64,000 nucleotides of DNA from Atherinomorus stipes (GCA_023101725.1 JALJCO010007127.1:62001-126000); one strand, 5' to 3'. Positions 1 to 13,822 are shown, numbered from the stretch's first letter. Notes: generated by a model from the sequence alone, not told the origin. Translations and numbers: made by a program.

Positions 1-1394
1 TGCAAGTTTCTGGAGTCTGGGCCACTGAAGCGCTGCCTTTTCAATGCTGAACTTCAAAGTTACTGTCCAGAAATATAGGAGCTCTCGCAGCCGCTGAAGA
101 AACTCACCCTTGAAAGTTATGTGTTACGAGCAGTTCATGTATTCTTTTTGATGGTCTTTGTAAGTTTACGAGTGACTGTGTGTGTGTGTGTGTGCATGTG
201 GGTGGTTGCGGCATCCTTCAATAACTGATTCAAATTCTGTCAAAACACAACAGGAAAAACAGCAGGAAGAGGAGAATGACTTGGAGAAACAATAGCAAGG
301 AGGGTTTTAAAGAGGAAAAATGACAAAGAATCACAATGATGAGTGTGGGAACAAAAGAAAACTGTGGACAAAATAAGTAAATACTTATAGAATACAGAAA
401 GCTGCTGTCTGTGTCTTCAATCCTAAGGTCAATTAAGACGTTTTGGATCCAATTTCTTTTATGACTAATTATCTCAGTGCATGGAAGCTAAAAAGAAACT
501 GACCCTCACCCTTTTAGAAGTGAGTCATCTCTGCAGAAAGACCATTTATTTGTGTAAAGAGGAGACTGGAAGCAGCACAGACAAGCACATCTGGTTTCCA
601 GTACAAGCCTGCCCCCTTATAACCCCTAACCTGCCTTTACTGCAGGGAGGGATTCTCACACAGACACAACTTGGGACCTGTTGACTTCCCAGCATGCCCT
701 GCTTGCATTCCTGACCTCCTTCTGTCACTCTTTCACTTGACTCACCCCTGTAAGCTACGTCTACGTAACCCCCTTAAAATTCCCCTTTCAATCCCCTCTT
801 TATGAATACAAGCTGAACAGTAAAGTGGCTTAAAAGTGACTGGCGAAAAATATTTCAGCAACTCAAGAAAAATCTGTCAGTGAAGCTCTTAAGAGACACC
901 AACAACACAGACAGCTAGCACACAGATTCATCTTTAGTCATCAACTATCTTGGTCAAGTTTCACTTTGGTGAGTGTGCCGACAAGACATGGGAGCCGGCA
1001 CCCTAGAGGTTTGGGAATCTGCTGAGAAGGTCAAAAGGGAATGAGGAGACCCAGCGGACACCAACGCAGTGGGATACTGACAGAGGTCCATTTGCAATTA
1101 TTCCTCAAAGCTCCATTGAGACGAACATTCCAATATATTAACACAGCAGGGTTAAGGAAACAGATGGAAAGCTGAACCTGGTGCAACCTTGTGTGAACTT
1201 AAGTTGCAACATGACAACGATGATGATGGCGAAATCGCATGCTTCTTTTTGGCTTAAAAGTAGCAAATGGTAGACAAGTCTCTCCCATTCTTTGTTGCAC
1301 TTTTAACTCAGCACATATAATCTAACATGAAAACGTGCAACATGTGGACAGTTTTCTTTTTCTGATTCTAATCCATGGCTTGCTCATTACTTAC
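1..1394. other. non-coding, no gene recognised
   Basis: No open frame here has recognisable protein similarity or convincing splice sites. A short GT microsatellite lies at about 178-194. If the minus-strand exon at 1395-1737 is real, this is the start of its downstream intron, beginning with the GTAAGT donor at 1389-1394. Confidence 0.5.
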
Positions 1395-1737
1395 TGTGCA
1401 CAGAGCCTTGCTGTTGACTGGAAGCTTTGGGAAGGCTGATTCTGCTCTTGGTAGGGACCGTATCCATATTTTGTCCCTTCTCACCTGGACTCTGACTGGG
1501 GGCCTGGGTCTCAGCCTGGGTTTCGCTCTGTGATTTGTCCTGTGTTGCAGCTGCTGTTACAGGCTTCTGTCTGTTCAGGACACCATCATTGCCTGCCCTC
1601 ATCAGCTTCTCCCCCACGCTCAGCATCCGGGCTTTGCCAGCCACACTGGTGGTGCCAGGGCATTCCTTCCTTGGAGAAGGCAGCTTAGATCCAGCCCCTG
1701 CTGAGAGGGGTCGAGCCAGCCTGGAGGCTTTCGACAT
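1395..1737 (-). CDS. first coding exon of an unrecognised gene (candidate kiaa1217-like)
   Basis: On the minus strand an ATG at 1735-1737 opens 114 codons plus one base, ending at a strong GTAAGT donor (1394-1389). Beyond the donor the frame stops after two codons, as expected for an exon end. The protein starts MSKASRLARP, is basic and Ser/Pro-rich for about 40 residues (including GKARMLSVGEKLMRAG), then Gln/Glu/Ser-rich, and ends near SSQQQGSVHS. No folded domain, signal peptide or membrane segment is visible; it looks like a disordered N-terminus. I do not recognise the family. Human KIAA1217 (sickle tail, a cytoskeletal and notochord protein) lies downstream of OTUD1 in the same orientation, which fits this position, but that is inference from gene order. 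The downstream exons are outside the window. The exon at 44240-44309 ends with the same split codon and may be an alternative first exon. Confidence 0.5.
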
Positions 1738-4700
1738 CCTGTGAGTTGGTGGATCCTTGAAAGGTCCTCAGTGTTTCTCAGCCAGGGTGAGTGCCGCTGT
1801 GTCCCATGGGCACTCAGAGGGCTTCTGAGCTCTCTCAGTGAATGTGACTTTGGAGCTGCAGCGTGTTGTGACTAGTGCAGGTAGGCTGAGAGGGCCAGAG
1901 GGAGGGCACTTTTGGGAAGCAGGGTGGGAGGCAACTGGTTGTGAAGTTAATAGATTCTTGAAAGGTGGCCTCCTGAGATCATCCTCCAAAGCAAACTGTG
2001 AGCACACAAGTGTGTGTATTTGTAAATAGGTGTATGCCTGGATAAACCTGTGGAGTGACAGGATGTGCTGTGCCAAATGCAAACAGAAACTTAGGTCTCC
2101 AGTGTCAGCACATTCCGGCTTCTTAATCCCCCTTTTGCCTTCCAGTCTTTCACCCTAACCCTCCTCCATCCCCCTTCTTCTTTTCCTGACAATATGGATG
2201 TGAACTTCTCTCCCCTACCTCAAGCTTAATAAGTCCTTCCCATGTGATAGTCCTCTTTTCCCTTGTCTCTCCTCTTCTCTTTCGCTTCGGTTTACACGCT
2301 CTTCTTTGCTGATGCACAGCAGGAAACCACCCCGGCGCTCCGGCAGGCAGCAACCAGAGAGAAAAAGATTTACAGACAGCCCCAAAAAAAAAAAAAAAAA
2401 GAGAGAGTACAAGGAGGAACGAGAAAGTGCCGGCAGAGCCTTTGCAGAGGTGCCCTTCTTTTCAGGTGCAGCTGCACAAGCTGTTCCAGATGTGTGTGCA
2501 GCACTTCACGTCATCAGGCGACCGCTCAGAGCCACACACAGCTACAATCACTACTTCACCTCGTCCTATTTTCTCTTGTTCCTCTTTCTTCATTTTTTTT
2601 CTCTGTCGGTCTCTGGTTACTCAAAATCCAGTCAGCCTGTTGTCCTCGCACGTGATGAAATGTTCAGGCTACAAGAGGCAGCTATGCACGCACACACACA
2701 TGCGCAACGCAACTCACTCAATGGAGGAATTTAGAGAGAATTACAGAGCCCAAAGGACGGAACAGTTCAGCATACGTGTGTTTGTGCATGTGTGTGCAAA
2801 AGCCAGACAGGGAAGCTATTCTGATCTGCTGCACCGAAGACATCAGCAATTACAAGAAAAAAAGAGAGCAGAAGTTAAAAAAAAGAGAAAATAAGACATC
2901 CAAACACTTATCCTCTAGTTACCAGCAACAATGTTCTTCTCTCATGGAGCAAAAATATATCTTGTCCTTTGACAGAGCACTTGGAACAACTGGCTGACCC
3001 AGAGAAATGTCCTCTTCCGCACACAGTGATGACAGTCAGAGCATCACATTAAAGAATGAATCAATGTTGGCAAGGGCAACACAGAAAAAGCACAAGCAAC
3101 AACTTTAAAAGGAAAAAAAAAAAATCATGGCAACTATTTCAGATTTAGAACCAGACTATTTCTAGCTGTAAAAAACACATTTTGCTGAGGTTTACTCTGG
3201 AAAGTATAACACAATCCTATAACTCTGCAGACAGGTCACCCAATTCACAGCAACCAGTCTGTGACGCTTGTGTAATGTGCCACAGCACGCAAAACTGACA
3301 CATGATATAATACGCAGGGATGTCACTGGGTGCTCACTGACTAAACACCAGAAAATGGATTACAGCAAGCGGAGGGATCAGCTGTTTTCCGGCAACACAT
3401 TATCAAAGAGCAGCAATCCACATGGACTTAGTTTTACACTGGGACATTTTCTCCCTCTGAACTGATTCTGTGCCACTCAGATATCATGAAACTGAGAAGT
3501 CCCAGTCCTGAGAAGTCAGATGCTTTATCCTCTGCTCTGTTTGAAACTTTTGAAGTGCATGGCATGATTAAACACAGACGTTTACACAGAGATTTACAGT
3601 GGAGGTACCTTTACCGGAGATTTGATAACCTCCACACCAGGCCTCCCTTCCCCCCACTGATTGCCTTTTACACCACTAAACCCTCTGAACATGACAACAG
3701 CCATTACAAATCATACAGATATTAAATATTAATCACGTTGCCACTTATCTCTGTGGCTCTAGATAAAGAGCAAAGCAGATTGACCTACATACTTTCCCAA
3801 TGAATAGTTCGCTGACAAAATCTGAGGGCTAAGAACCTCATGGGAACTGCTGCATGTCTGGTGGATTTTAAAAAGGAGTGGAGAAGTGAAGAGGCTTCAG
3901 ACATTACCATAAGATGAAATATTAGAATTGTGTCAGATTATATTTGTGTGTCACCCCCGTGGCTGAATATGTTTACAAAATCATAGCACTAGGGATTACA
4001 TCAAACATAAGACATTGGGGCTGTGGTAAAACACAGGCTTGAATGGCAACTCTCTCATACTACGTTTATGGCTATTTGTGCGTCAGCATACATGTTAGGA
4101 ATAATGAAAGCCCTCTGTGTGGACTGGATGCCTCCCAGGCTTAAAGCCTGTTCTGACTGTACAGTAGATAAACAGCAGGAAATCGGTTCAAAGGCTTTCA
4201 ATAACATAGTATTTAGGGATGGATATAATTTGTGTTTCCTAATTAAGCCTGTGATTTTGTGCAATTTTAAAGATTATAAACTGTGTTGATCTGGGCATGA
4301 AATTAATGTTCAAAACAATCTATCCCAAGTGTTTCAGCATCAAAAGCAAAACTTATGAAAGATGATTATTTGATAACTTGAAACTGACTCTCATTTTTTT
4401 GAGCAAGAATGACTAAATTGGCTGCCAGAGTGTGAGTTCAGGCCAAAAGTGTCAGCAACTGTTTCCAGTCTGGGTAGGAAGCAGATGAAGAAGTTCAAGT
4501 TGTGTTGATGGGATTAGTGGTAAAATGATATGGCACAGAAATATCCTACAAACTTTATTGCTTGTTGCTGAAGAAGATGTGGAGGAGGAGCTGTTTAGCT
4601 TATATAAGAAGAGTAGGGGGCTACGTGGGGTTGTCTCTGAGCCTCTGTGTTATTTCTCTAATTAACTGACTTTTCAATCAGACAGTTTATTATTAAACCC

Positions 4701-6152
4701 AGGGGCATAGGTTAGAAAAAACTCACATCAACTGAGCTGTTATCTAAGCTAGCTGTATTTGCTTTTTTGTGTAGAATCTGCTCCTGGTTTTGAACACAGT
4801 ATGCTTTGATGATCAGAAAAGAACTTGAGAAACATATTTAAGTTGAAAACTGCCTTCATTAATAACAATGGAACAACAGAGCTTCGTAATAAATCTTAGA
4901 TCATTATTTCAGTCTCTTGTTCATTCTCACTGAGGCTCATTCACCAACATTATTCAAGAGGAAGTTTTTTCATTCATAATGCTTTCTTATTTGTTTGCTT
5001 TTTTGGGGGGGGGTTGTTGGACTTTAGTTGGAACAGACTTTCTGCACACTTTACACACATAAATCTTGAAGTGCTAATGCAAAACAGTAAGCCTGCTGCA
5101 TGCAATCACCACAATTGAGATAATCAAGGTCACGTCTGCCTGTCTGTGTAAATCCTCAGTTATCCAGGTGTCCTGCCAATTCTGAATCATTAAAAGAAAC
5201 ATTTGGTTTATTTCAAGTGGGATTATATGAAATATTTTTGAGCAGTCAGTGCCTTACCTTTAAGCAGTCAGAATTCTTTTAGTTTATGTGGCCACATAGC
5301 AAATTTTCTTTACGAGAGGTCAAACCTAAAAGAAAATGTCAGAGCAGCTCAGAAGAACATTATGTTGTGGATTTTTACAGCGTCAGTTTTGCATCAAAAA
5401 TCTATTTACTTTGTCACTACTCTCTAAAGCTTCAACGGGGGGTCTGTGATCCCTTATGAATCCACAGAAGTACTGCAGGGCGGGCCTGAAATTATTGTAT
5501 ATTAGGCTCTTTATGTTTAGATATATCTGTCCCTTCAAGTCTGAAAAACTCAAAGAAGAGGACCAACCTCTGCTTCTGTGACAATACATGCTGACTCTGT
5601 CAGGTCACCTATAATTCACCAATAGCCTATTCAGTCCCCAACTGACTAAGATCCCAGACATGGGGACGCATGCAACAATATCATTTAAAAAGAAGATACC
5701 TTTGTAAATAACTAAAAATGGAAAGTTTTGTAAATCAACCAAAATACTCCAAGAGCACATGAGAGATATCCTCCACCTCAGAAAACACTGGTGAGTATTC
5801 AAGTGGCAAGGAGGCACCTGCTGCTGATTTTACAGCTGATAAGAGTAAATGCAAATGAGAAAAAAAAAGAAAAATCCTCAAAATGATCAAAAGTTTGTAT
5901 CTACCTTCAAAGATACTAACATGTCTCAAATGTATTGCACTAAGCGACTGATTAAAAAAGTGGACTACCTGTAATTGGACTTGTAAAGGATGTGGCTCTG
6001 CAAGAGATTTGGATGCATTACATGCCACACTGGGAGTCATTTGTTGCCAAAGACACTGAATTGTCAGGCATCACAGACTGTCTTGAAAGTTGTCAATATA
6101 GTTGAGAGGAAGACTTTCCAAATGTGTCCTCTTTAATCTCTGTGTTGCTAAA
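1738..6152. other. non-coding, no gene recognised
   Basis: AT-rich sequence with an A run at 2384-2400, a short CA run near 2690 and a G run near 5005. The open frames are short, overlap in several frames and show no protein similarity. No transposon ends were recognised. It would be 5' flank or intron of the minus-strand gene. Confidence 0.4.
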
Positions 6153-6948
6153 GCTGGGGACACACTACACGATTATTTGCCCGATTTTACCCATGATTGT
6201 CAGTCGGGTGTAGTCTGCACCAGTTGGGGCTGGTTCGGTTCAGTCTGCCGCACCAGTCGGCGGAAAAATCTATCAGTGTGTCAGGGGAAGCGACTCAGAT
6301 CTCCAAGTGTGTAATAGGAACTGCTATCTCAGTCGTAGTCAGTGAAAGGTGTTTGAAAAGTAGAGCCAACTACACCCGACTGGGAGCTGCGCTGCAGAAC
6401 TGCAGGGGCAGCATGCGCAAAGAACTGCGTGGATTTCCAACTGAAACCCGGCGTACGATCAAATCCTGAAGATGTTGTATGCACAATAATTTTCAGATGT
6501 AATCTATGCATATGAATGGATCCAAGTGGGTAAATGTCCTTTGTAAATCCCAATAAATGTGGAATGGAGCGTACGTGTTGAAGTACCTGCACCGGGGATT
6601 CTCCTCTCTGCATGATCAGAACGACAAAATATGACCATGGAAGTGAAGAAAAATAAAGAATTTAACTGAGAACCAACTTGCTGCGCGACAGCAAATAAGC
6701 TATCACAACAAAACAGAGAAGACACATATAATGGCGGTTGGCACACCATTGGCACACAGTGATTTCCACCACCTCAGTCGGGTTGAACGATCTTGTTGTC
6801 TATGATCCCATGGAGGATACAGTTGTTAAATGTGTAGTCCTCTTCAGTCCCCCTTGAATGAATACACAGAATGTAGTCGGTTAGTGTGAACTCCTCAGTC
6901 TTTTCAAAATCGGCAACAACTGTGACAGTCGTGTAGTGTATCCCTAGC
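6153..6948. mobile_element. non-autonomous DNA transposon with terminal inverted repeats
   Basis: The left end GCTGGGGACACACTACACGA matches the inverted right end in 18 of 20 positions. The interior carries no recognisable transposase. No clear target-site duplication was found, so the superfamily is open. The CACTACACGA ending resembles abundant short elements of teleost genomes. Confidence 0.6.
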
Positions 6949-7268
6949 ATAAGACAGAATAAGACACTGTGATACTTTACCAAGCTAGACAGTGACAGTT
7001 GGGGTCACTAAACTTGCATATCATATTAAAATTTTTACTGAACTAAACATACTTAACAGTTACAAGTGTGGGATGTCATTCAGCTGTAAAATGGTCCCTG
7101 TTCCATTCATGCATTCGTTCAGGGGTCCTTGGTCTAAAATATTGAATACACCTATTCTAAAGTAAAGTACAATATGTTCCAATTGCACCACATCATTGCA
7201 GGCACGATGACTGTCTGCAGATGATCAGCTGAGTCCATCGGGAACTTTGTCACACTTGTTGGATAACT

Positions 7269-8197
7269 TAAAGGTAGAATCCGGAGGTTTTCCCCATTTC
7301 TGTTTGTAAACACTATTCAAACTGAGTGCCCCTCCCCTTGGGCCAATGGCTGCATGGCTCTTCATCCCAAGCCTTTCCTTCAAAACTCAGAGAGCCAAAG
7401 CAATATTGACCCTGGTTTTCGAGCATGTACTACCTAAAGCTCTTTTCACTGCAGACTACTTCCTTTTTTCTTTTTTTTTTTACTGCATCTGCTTTTTTCT
7501 TTTTTTTTTTTTTTTTTGGAGAATTTGAGTGAATCTGGCATCTGCTCCAGTTGATTAGCCGAGCACACCAGCCTGACCAATGCCATGTATTAGATACCCG
7601 GCAAGTCAGTCTGGGTTCCCTCCATTGGAAAGTGATTTCCACTCCAGTAAAAAATTGACCGGACCAATCACAGGAGGCGGGACTTTACAATTTGTCTTTT
7701 TCGGTGACTCCGTTCTCTAACCATGAAACGTCAGAATGGCGGCTGCAGAGGAATGAGGACATAACAATGCTTTTTCTGATGTCTAAAATGAGCTTGCATG
7801 TCTTTAAAACCACAACAACTTGCTGCTCTGAGGGTTTTCCTCTTACAAAAAGACATTTGAGTCACTTCCATGTTTCTCTGACTGTTTCTCTCCGGTTCAA
7901 TTTGTTCCTGTTAGTCCTGCCTTGCGTCTCGCATTGGAAATCAGTCTCAAACGGAAAGATCCCAGACTGACTCGCCATGTATCTCACACATGGCGTTATT
8001 CAGGCTGGTGTACCAGGCTACCAGTCGATGAGTTTATTCCCACAGAGCGCCACGTCTTTAGCTCTGTCATTGGCTGGAGATAGATACGCAAATCTCCACC
8101 CAGAAACGTCCTGATTACACCAAAACAAAGTGAATAAACTAAATAAAGACAGGGGGAGAGGGAGTTGCAAATAAAGGAAAACTCAAGATTCTACCTC
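7269..8197. mobile_element. foldback-like repeat element
   Basis: Two arms of about 60 bases, 7558-7616 and 7959-8018, are inverted copies at roughly 80% identity. AGGTAGAATC occurs near the left limit and inverted near the right limit, with TTAA just left of the left copy. This suggests an old TTAA-type inverted-repeat element, although the outer ends are degenerate. T runs at about 7468-7480 and 7499-7517 lie in the interior. Nothing coding was recognised. Confidence 0.45.
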
Positions 8198-8626
8198 ACA
8201 CATCCTAGTTGGATTAGTGATTGTAGTGGAATTTTGTAGGCTGATCACCAGCAGAACACATCAGGAAACTATTGCACATGCATGTAACGTAGCAGAAGAA
8301 ATATCATGTGAACAACTGTCTGATCCAATCATGCCATTGTATCTTTAGCATTATAATAATTTTCATTCAGCTTTTCAACATCTGGGTGAAACTAACCGAA
8401 ATGTCACACTATTTTTTTTTTTTCATCATTTGATGATATGAATGAAAAATACTTTATTTATTCCAGGAGGGGAATTCAAATTTGTAACAGGCTGTCTCTT
8501 TTATTTTTCTTTCTTTTTATTGAATAAAAATGAATTTACATCCCTTTAATTAAGTCACCCAGTTATACCTCTTTCCTATAATGTAGACATAGTATGCAAT
8601 GGAAACAGGCATGGTGTCTATTTTAA

Positions 8627-9579
8627 GGTGCTTTCGGACTGTAAGAACCTTTTAGAGTTCCTATAACCTTTTCGGGAACGACGCCGTTTTTTGTGCATTC
8701 GGACATATACATAGGAACTAGGGACCTTGAACCTCAGTTCCTATAACCTTTTTAGCTCCTTCTCCAAGGCATGGTCTTTTCGGGGTTCCATAGGAACTGA
8801 AATACATAGGTGTTTGGTGATTGGTAGAACTGGCAAGCCGTGCCCCTTGCGCCATATTTAAAAAGTCTCACAGCTGTTTACCTGTTTACCGAGATCGTAA
8901 TAACAACAAGAACCATTACAATAGGAGTGTACCAATTCATTATTAAATCCATCACAATGGTACACGTCCCGAATCGATAATGATTTTGAAATGTCCAAAA
9001 GCAATTATTTTCATATTAATTTAATGACCAAACATAGCTGAAAGTATAGCGGTAGAATCTGTGGCTGCCGCCCAAACACTTTAGTGGACGAACCGTCCAC
9101 TAAAATTCCGGGCGCTCTTCAACAAAAAGTAAACAAGGGAAAGCTGGTAAGTTAGCTTTTATAATAGCTTTGAATAAAAGAGATGGAAACCCCAAATACA
9201 GTTGCAAATTGTGTCAGTACAATCTGCGCCACTTTAGTGAAAGAACCCCAATCCGTCCACTAAAGTGTCCGGGCATACTACAACGAAAGCTAAACGACGT
9301 TAGTCGGGCAGCTTTATGATACGACCGTGATGAGGGAAAGCTGGTAAGCTGGCTTTAATAATAGCTTTGAATAAAAGAGATGAGAAACCTGAGTTTTGTA
9401 TTAGATTTTCTGGGGCATAAATTTGTCAGTGTTGCAACGATTGCGTCACACATGGTCCCTAACAAGGTCCTCCCTCATGTGCTAACGCACGCTGAAGGTG
9501 AAAAGTGGTTCTTATAACTAAACTCGGGAGGCGTAGTTATAGGAACTGCGTTCTTAGAACCTCTCTGTCCGAATGTGCC
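8627..9579. mobile_element. inverted-repeat element, copy A (family shared with 15326-16028)
   Basis: The left end GGTGCTTTCGGACTGT is matched by the inverted right end GGCACATTCGGACAG. Both ends carry AAGAACC-type and GTTCCTATAACC motifs, also present in copy B at 15326-16028. Inside, a segment at about 9090-9180 recurs at 9245-9390 (a GGGAAAGCTGGTAAG block followed by an AATAGCTTTGAATAAAAGAGATG block), an imperfect tandem duplication absent from copy B. No transposase remains. The superfamily is unresolved; PIF/Harbinger is possible. Confidence 0.6.
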
Positions 9580-9803
9580 TCGAGAAAAAGCATTAATGAG
9601 AGCCACCATATTTTAATTCACCATCAGTCATCCTGATAGAATACTGATGGACTCAGTCCAGCTCTTTAACAACATCTCAAGTCTAGCATAAAAATTTCTT
9701 AAGACCTCTCTGAAGAACAAATCCAAGAAAACAACTTATGTTAAAATAAAATATTGTTGAAGAGTATTCATGACTGTGCTACAGAAGCTACATAAAAGCT
9801 TAA

Positions 9804-10265
9804 AGGGACAAGAGGCAAGATTAAGAAACAAAACTCGTGACTGCCACGACTGGCGCTTCAGGTAACTGCAGCCACGAGCCAAGCTGTCACGGGAGCGTGC
9901 ACAAACTGAAGCTATAATGTTGTTTACTAAGCTTTTTCTTCGTAGTTACACTTTTTAGTGTCTTTCAGTAGATCTGGATCATTTGCTGATGGCAGAAGAA
10001 TCCCTAACTATCGCTTACAGCGTTTGAATTTACCGCGACCGTCTTCTTCCTGTATCAAAACTGCGGATGTAGCGTCATTTGACGTCACGTCCGCAGGGCA
10101 GCGCGGGAAATTCGGACACCGAATTGCAGCCCAATTTACAGCACACAGTCTGTTCAAGGCAATGCAGGTGGAACCGTTATTTTTGGTATTTAGCGCTTCA
10201 TCACCCATTAGTATTAAAAAAAATGGACATGTATGTTTGTTTTTAAATTCCTGTCTCTAGTCCCT
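9804..10265. mobile_element. short TTAA-flanked inverted-repeat element
   Basis: The ends read AGGGACAAGAGGCAAGA and, inverted, AGGGACTAGAGACAGGA, and both are bordered by TTAA (9800-9803 and 10266-10269). A TTAA duplication is typical of piggyBac and Kolobok elements. At about 460 bp with no transposase it is a non-autonomous (MITE-like) copy. Confidence 0.7.
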
Positions 10266-10269
10266 TTAA

Positions 10270-12456
10270 ATATAAAAATAAAATTACAAAAAGAGTGAAT
10301 TCGGTTGATTCCTGCATTTACTCATTTTCTTTCCTATGTATTGATGATTGAACACAGTGAAGACAATTTTTAAAAAACACCTTATTCCTTATTCAAAACG
10401 CTTGGCTAATATCAGTAATAGGTGCCATCCCTTAACAAAATTGTTGTTTTTATCTACAAGAAGCAAGTTAAATAAGAAGTTGGTGGTCCTTGAGATGAAT
10501 TCACACTTCATTAAAGATACAACGACGTTCTGAATGTGGTCTCCACTGGATCTCAGTCTTGCTTAAGTTCTCTTAGAGCTGTCTACTTGGAATTGATCCC
10601 CCTTGCTGCATCCTAATGCCAAGTGTGAACATGGCCGGGCAGGCAACAGCACTGATTAGATATCATCACCTCAGCTGGTTTTTTATCGGAGAAATGTTCC
10701 ACTGTGTCAACAGTGTAATCCCTCTCTGTTTGAAAATGGGCAGGTAAAGTGACTTTATCAGAGCTTATTTTCTGGAAACAGCTGCGGTTGAACACACTAC
10801 TGATGAGGGTTATGAGAACAAAGCAAAAAACAGAAATGTTATGAATTGTGGATAATTATCAGCAGCCATAGTCCAATATATTTGGTCATTTGAAAATAAT
10901 GATTACAGCAGTTTTTAACTCTAACAGAGTAAACATTAAGATAATAGGCTAGAGACGGACATGAGGTTGTGGTATTTGAGAGGCTGTAAGGGGGGAAGGG
11001 TGTGCTGAGCACCTCTCTGCAGAGGATTATGGTTGAGTATGTTTTCCAAGCCCTCGGGGGTTGGTTGTTTCTTTTCCTACATTCCATCCGGAGCTTCCCC
11101 CCCCAACCATATCATGAGTCATTACTGACTGTAACATTCACTCAATATCAGCCATTGAATCAGTGAAGGCACCAAACAAGCTGAACAGAAATGCAGACAC
11201 AACAGTAAGTGGGTCCACCACAACTACTGCAGTTCTTTGTGCACAAAACGTAGTCTTTTTCACCAGGATTCAATGCTCCCTCTTCTGGCCTTGCTGCTAT
11301 CATGTGCTGTATTGTGCATTGGAAATTAAGTCATTATCTAATCTCTAGTTTATTGGAATTTAAAGAGTTGTCTACAATAGAGTTGGTTAATTTTACCCAT
11401 GAGAGCAAAACTTACATTAAACTCTTTCTGAGAAACAATTTCTTATCTGCGGACACAATCTGTGTTGATCATCAGAGACTCTTTTAGTGACAAACAGATT
11501 TGTGAAACAAACATTTGGATTCAACCTCTCTCTTTGGCACTCACTATTTTAACTTGACATCAACAAACAAACTGTGCTTTCATTTCCAAAAGAAATCCTT
11601 TAACATCCTCTGTAGCTTCAGCTATTAATTGTTCTCAAATCCCTGCTACAAAAAGTGACTTAAAGGCAGGAAAGGAGACAATGAGACAGTTGCAACCAAT
11701 TAGGCTTAAGATTCAGCTGCTCCCTCGGGAAAGTTACCAAACATGCCATACATTATCAACCACATACTGTAAAGTCTGAACTGTAAATGCGTTACTCAAC
11801 GTGGTAGAAGAGTCTGTCAGTCATTCAACAAGCCAACGGAGATGGCTGCCATGTCAAGAGAAGTGCTATCTGGAGCCTTACCACCAGCAGCTGCTTAACA
11901 AACCTTTATCGAGGTGAAGCTGGGTTACTGCTGTCTTATAAAAAGAAAAAAATTACCATTCATGTTCCTTTGAGCGTGATACTAAAACCTGAAAGTCAAT
12001 ACGTCAACAAGTTTGGGGGATGCTCCTGATCTGTAAATAAGAGCTAAAACTAAACGTTTTGATCAGAAGGTGGCAAGAGGAGCAGTGGTGACAGTAAGAG
12101 GGCGAATTATTCGTTTCTGAACATTAAACCTTATCTGTGGCAAAATTATTGGTTTTAGTAGCAAAAATGATTAGTAATTAAAGCTAAAAAAAAAAAAGTG
12201 CAGAAGAAAAAAGAATAATGTGAAAGAAACAGACTTAAACTCTTTGAGCCATACAAACAGTATATATATAAAATTAGATGTGCAACAAAACATGTATTCG
12301 TATCGAACTGAACCGTAGGGGTACAGTATGTACCGAACTGTAGGTTTTTAATCTATTTCATCAACTTGTGTTCTGAAGATGAGTTTGTTGAAATCTCAGC
12401 GGATCTGTGTTCAACTACATTCAGATCTGACATTTGGAACTACCTTGCTTTTCATG
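10270..12456. other. non-coding, no gene recognised
   Basis: AT-rich sequence without gene-like frames. A stretch near 12285-12350 (TATTCGTATCGAACTGAACC) looks like a fragment of a hAT-type repeat but has no visible partner end. Confidence 0.35.
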
Positions 12457-13822
12457 TTACAGGTTTTTTCAATTGCTTACACACATTTTCAAAGCTCTTT
12501 GTCTATTTCTCAAAACTTTACATACAAATCCAGTTATCGCTCACACAAAATGCAAAAGGCCCCCTATCTACTGCAAAATGAAACAAGGAATTCAAAATTT
12601 TGTAAACACATCTCAAAATCAAGCATTTGTCCCACCTCACAAACACATTTCCCATTTTATCACATACTTGTGTATATCATTTACTCACTGTTGATCTAAA
12701 TCTAAAGCTCTCTTGTTTTTATTGATTTGCTCCATATATATGATTTCCATATAAGAGCAAAAATAGCATGCAAACAGAAGTCGACACAAGCAATAAGGAA
12801 ACCGAAAATATTTTACTGTATATCCTGAATAAATCTGTTGCTGCTGTGGATGCAGCATTGTATAATACTTCAAAAGAAATGAAAGCAAAGTACACTCATC
12901 ACACATGGAAGAGGCTAAAGCAAAGCTCTCTCAGCATTGTTGATATCCATTGTTCAAGACAGATAGTTTGACCTTTGACTTATTTATAGGCCTACATGTA
13001 TGTCTACACAGCAAAAACTCAAAATTTTCAAGTATATTTTTCTAATTTCTAGTCAAAATATCTCATCACACTCAATATAAGACAAAGAGAAACATTTCAG
13101 TGAGATATCTGAACTTGTCTTACTGTAAGGCAAAGCATCTTACAGTATTTCAAGAAATCTTATCAAGAAAATTTTGCTTACTGTATGCCATTGGCAGAAT
13201 TTTTTTTGTTTGCGTATTACAAACAAAACAAACAAAAAAATAATTACTTATTCTACATGAGAGTGGCCAAGATTTTTCTTTGCTTGTAATGTAAGCAAAA
13301 GACTTCAGCCAATGGCATAAGCAAAATTTTCTTGATAAGATTTCTTGAAATAAGATGCATTGCCTTAAAACAAGTTCCTATATCTCACTGAAATGTTTCT
13401 CTTTATGTAATTTTGTCTTATTTTGAGTGTGATGAGATATTTTGACAAGAAATTAGAAAAATACACTTGGTTAGATTTGAGTTTTTGCAGTGAAGGAGTG
13501 ATTGGTTGGTGTTCAGTAAAGGAATCATTGTTTACACCTATGAGGACAGAGTCTAAGGCACTGATGAAGAAGTGTAGCGTTTATATGGTTGTGTTTGAAA
13601 TGGGAAATCAAGTTACTTCCTGATATATTTTAGTGTGTTAGGTAGAACATCGTGTCGAGTCATTTGCAAAAAGTGAATAGCTCCATTGAAAATTGTGTCA
13701 AGGCTGAGAATGTCTTTATGGTTTTGCTGATTTGAGGTGAAGTTGTGAGGTTTGAGTGAATAAGTTTAGAAATAGTGTGATATGTAAAGGTTTTGTGTGT
13801 AAGCAATTGAAAAAAACTGTAA
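12457..13822. mobile_element. inverted-repeat DNA element hosting a nested foldback MITE
   Basis: The left end TTACAGGTTTTTTCAATTGC and the inverted right end TTACAGTTTTTTTCAATTGC are almost identical and continue with TTACACAC on both sides, about 28 bp of terminal repeat. The interior is AT-rich with no recognisable transposase and is interrupted by a separate palindromic element at 13007-13492. The superfamily was not assigned. Confidence 0.65.
13007..13492. mobile_element. palindromic (foldback) MITE nested in the 12457-13822 element
   Basis: The element starts CACAGCAAAAACTC and ends with the inverted CACTGCAAAAACTC. Its two arms, about 13007-13200 and 13275-13492, are near-complete inverted copies of each other (for example AGTGTGATGAGATATTTTGA on the right against its complement on the left), separated by an AT-rich loop of about 70 bp. 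It could form a hairpin of about 200 bp. No clear target-site duplication was seen. Short non-coding elements of this shape are common in fish. Confidence 0.75.

Noticed and set aside
2263..2894. Overlapping plus-strand frames of 130-155 codons
   Set aside because: Three frames open over the same A-rich and CA-rich stretch, with no similarity; low-complexity artefacts.
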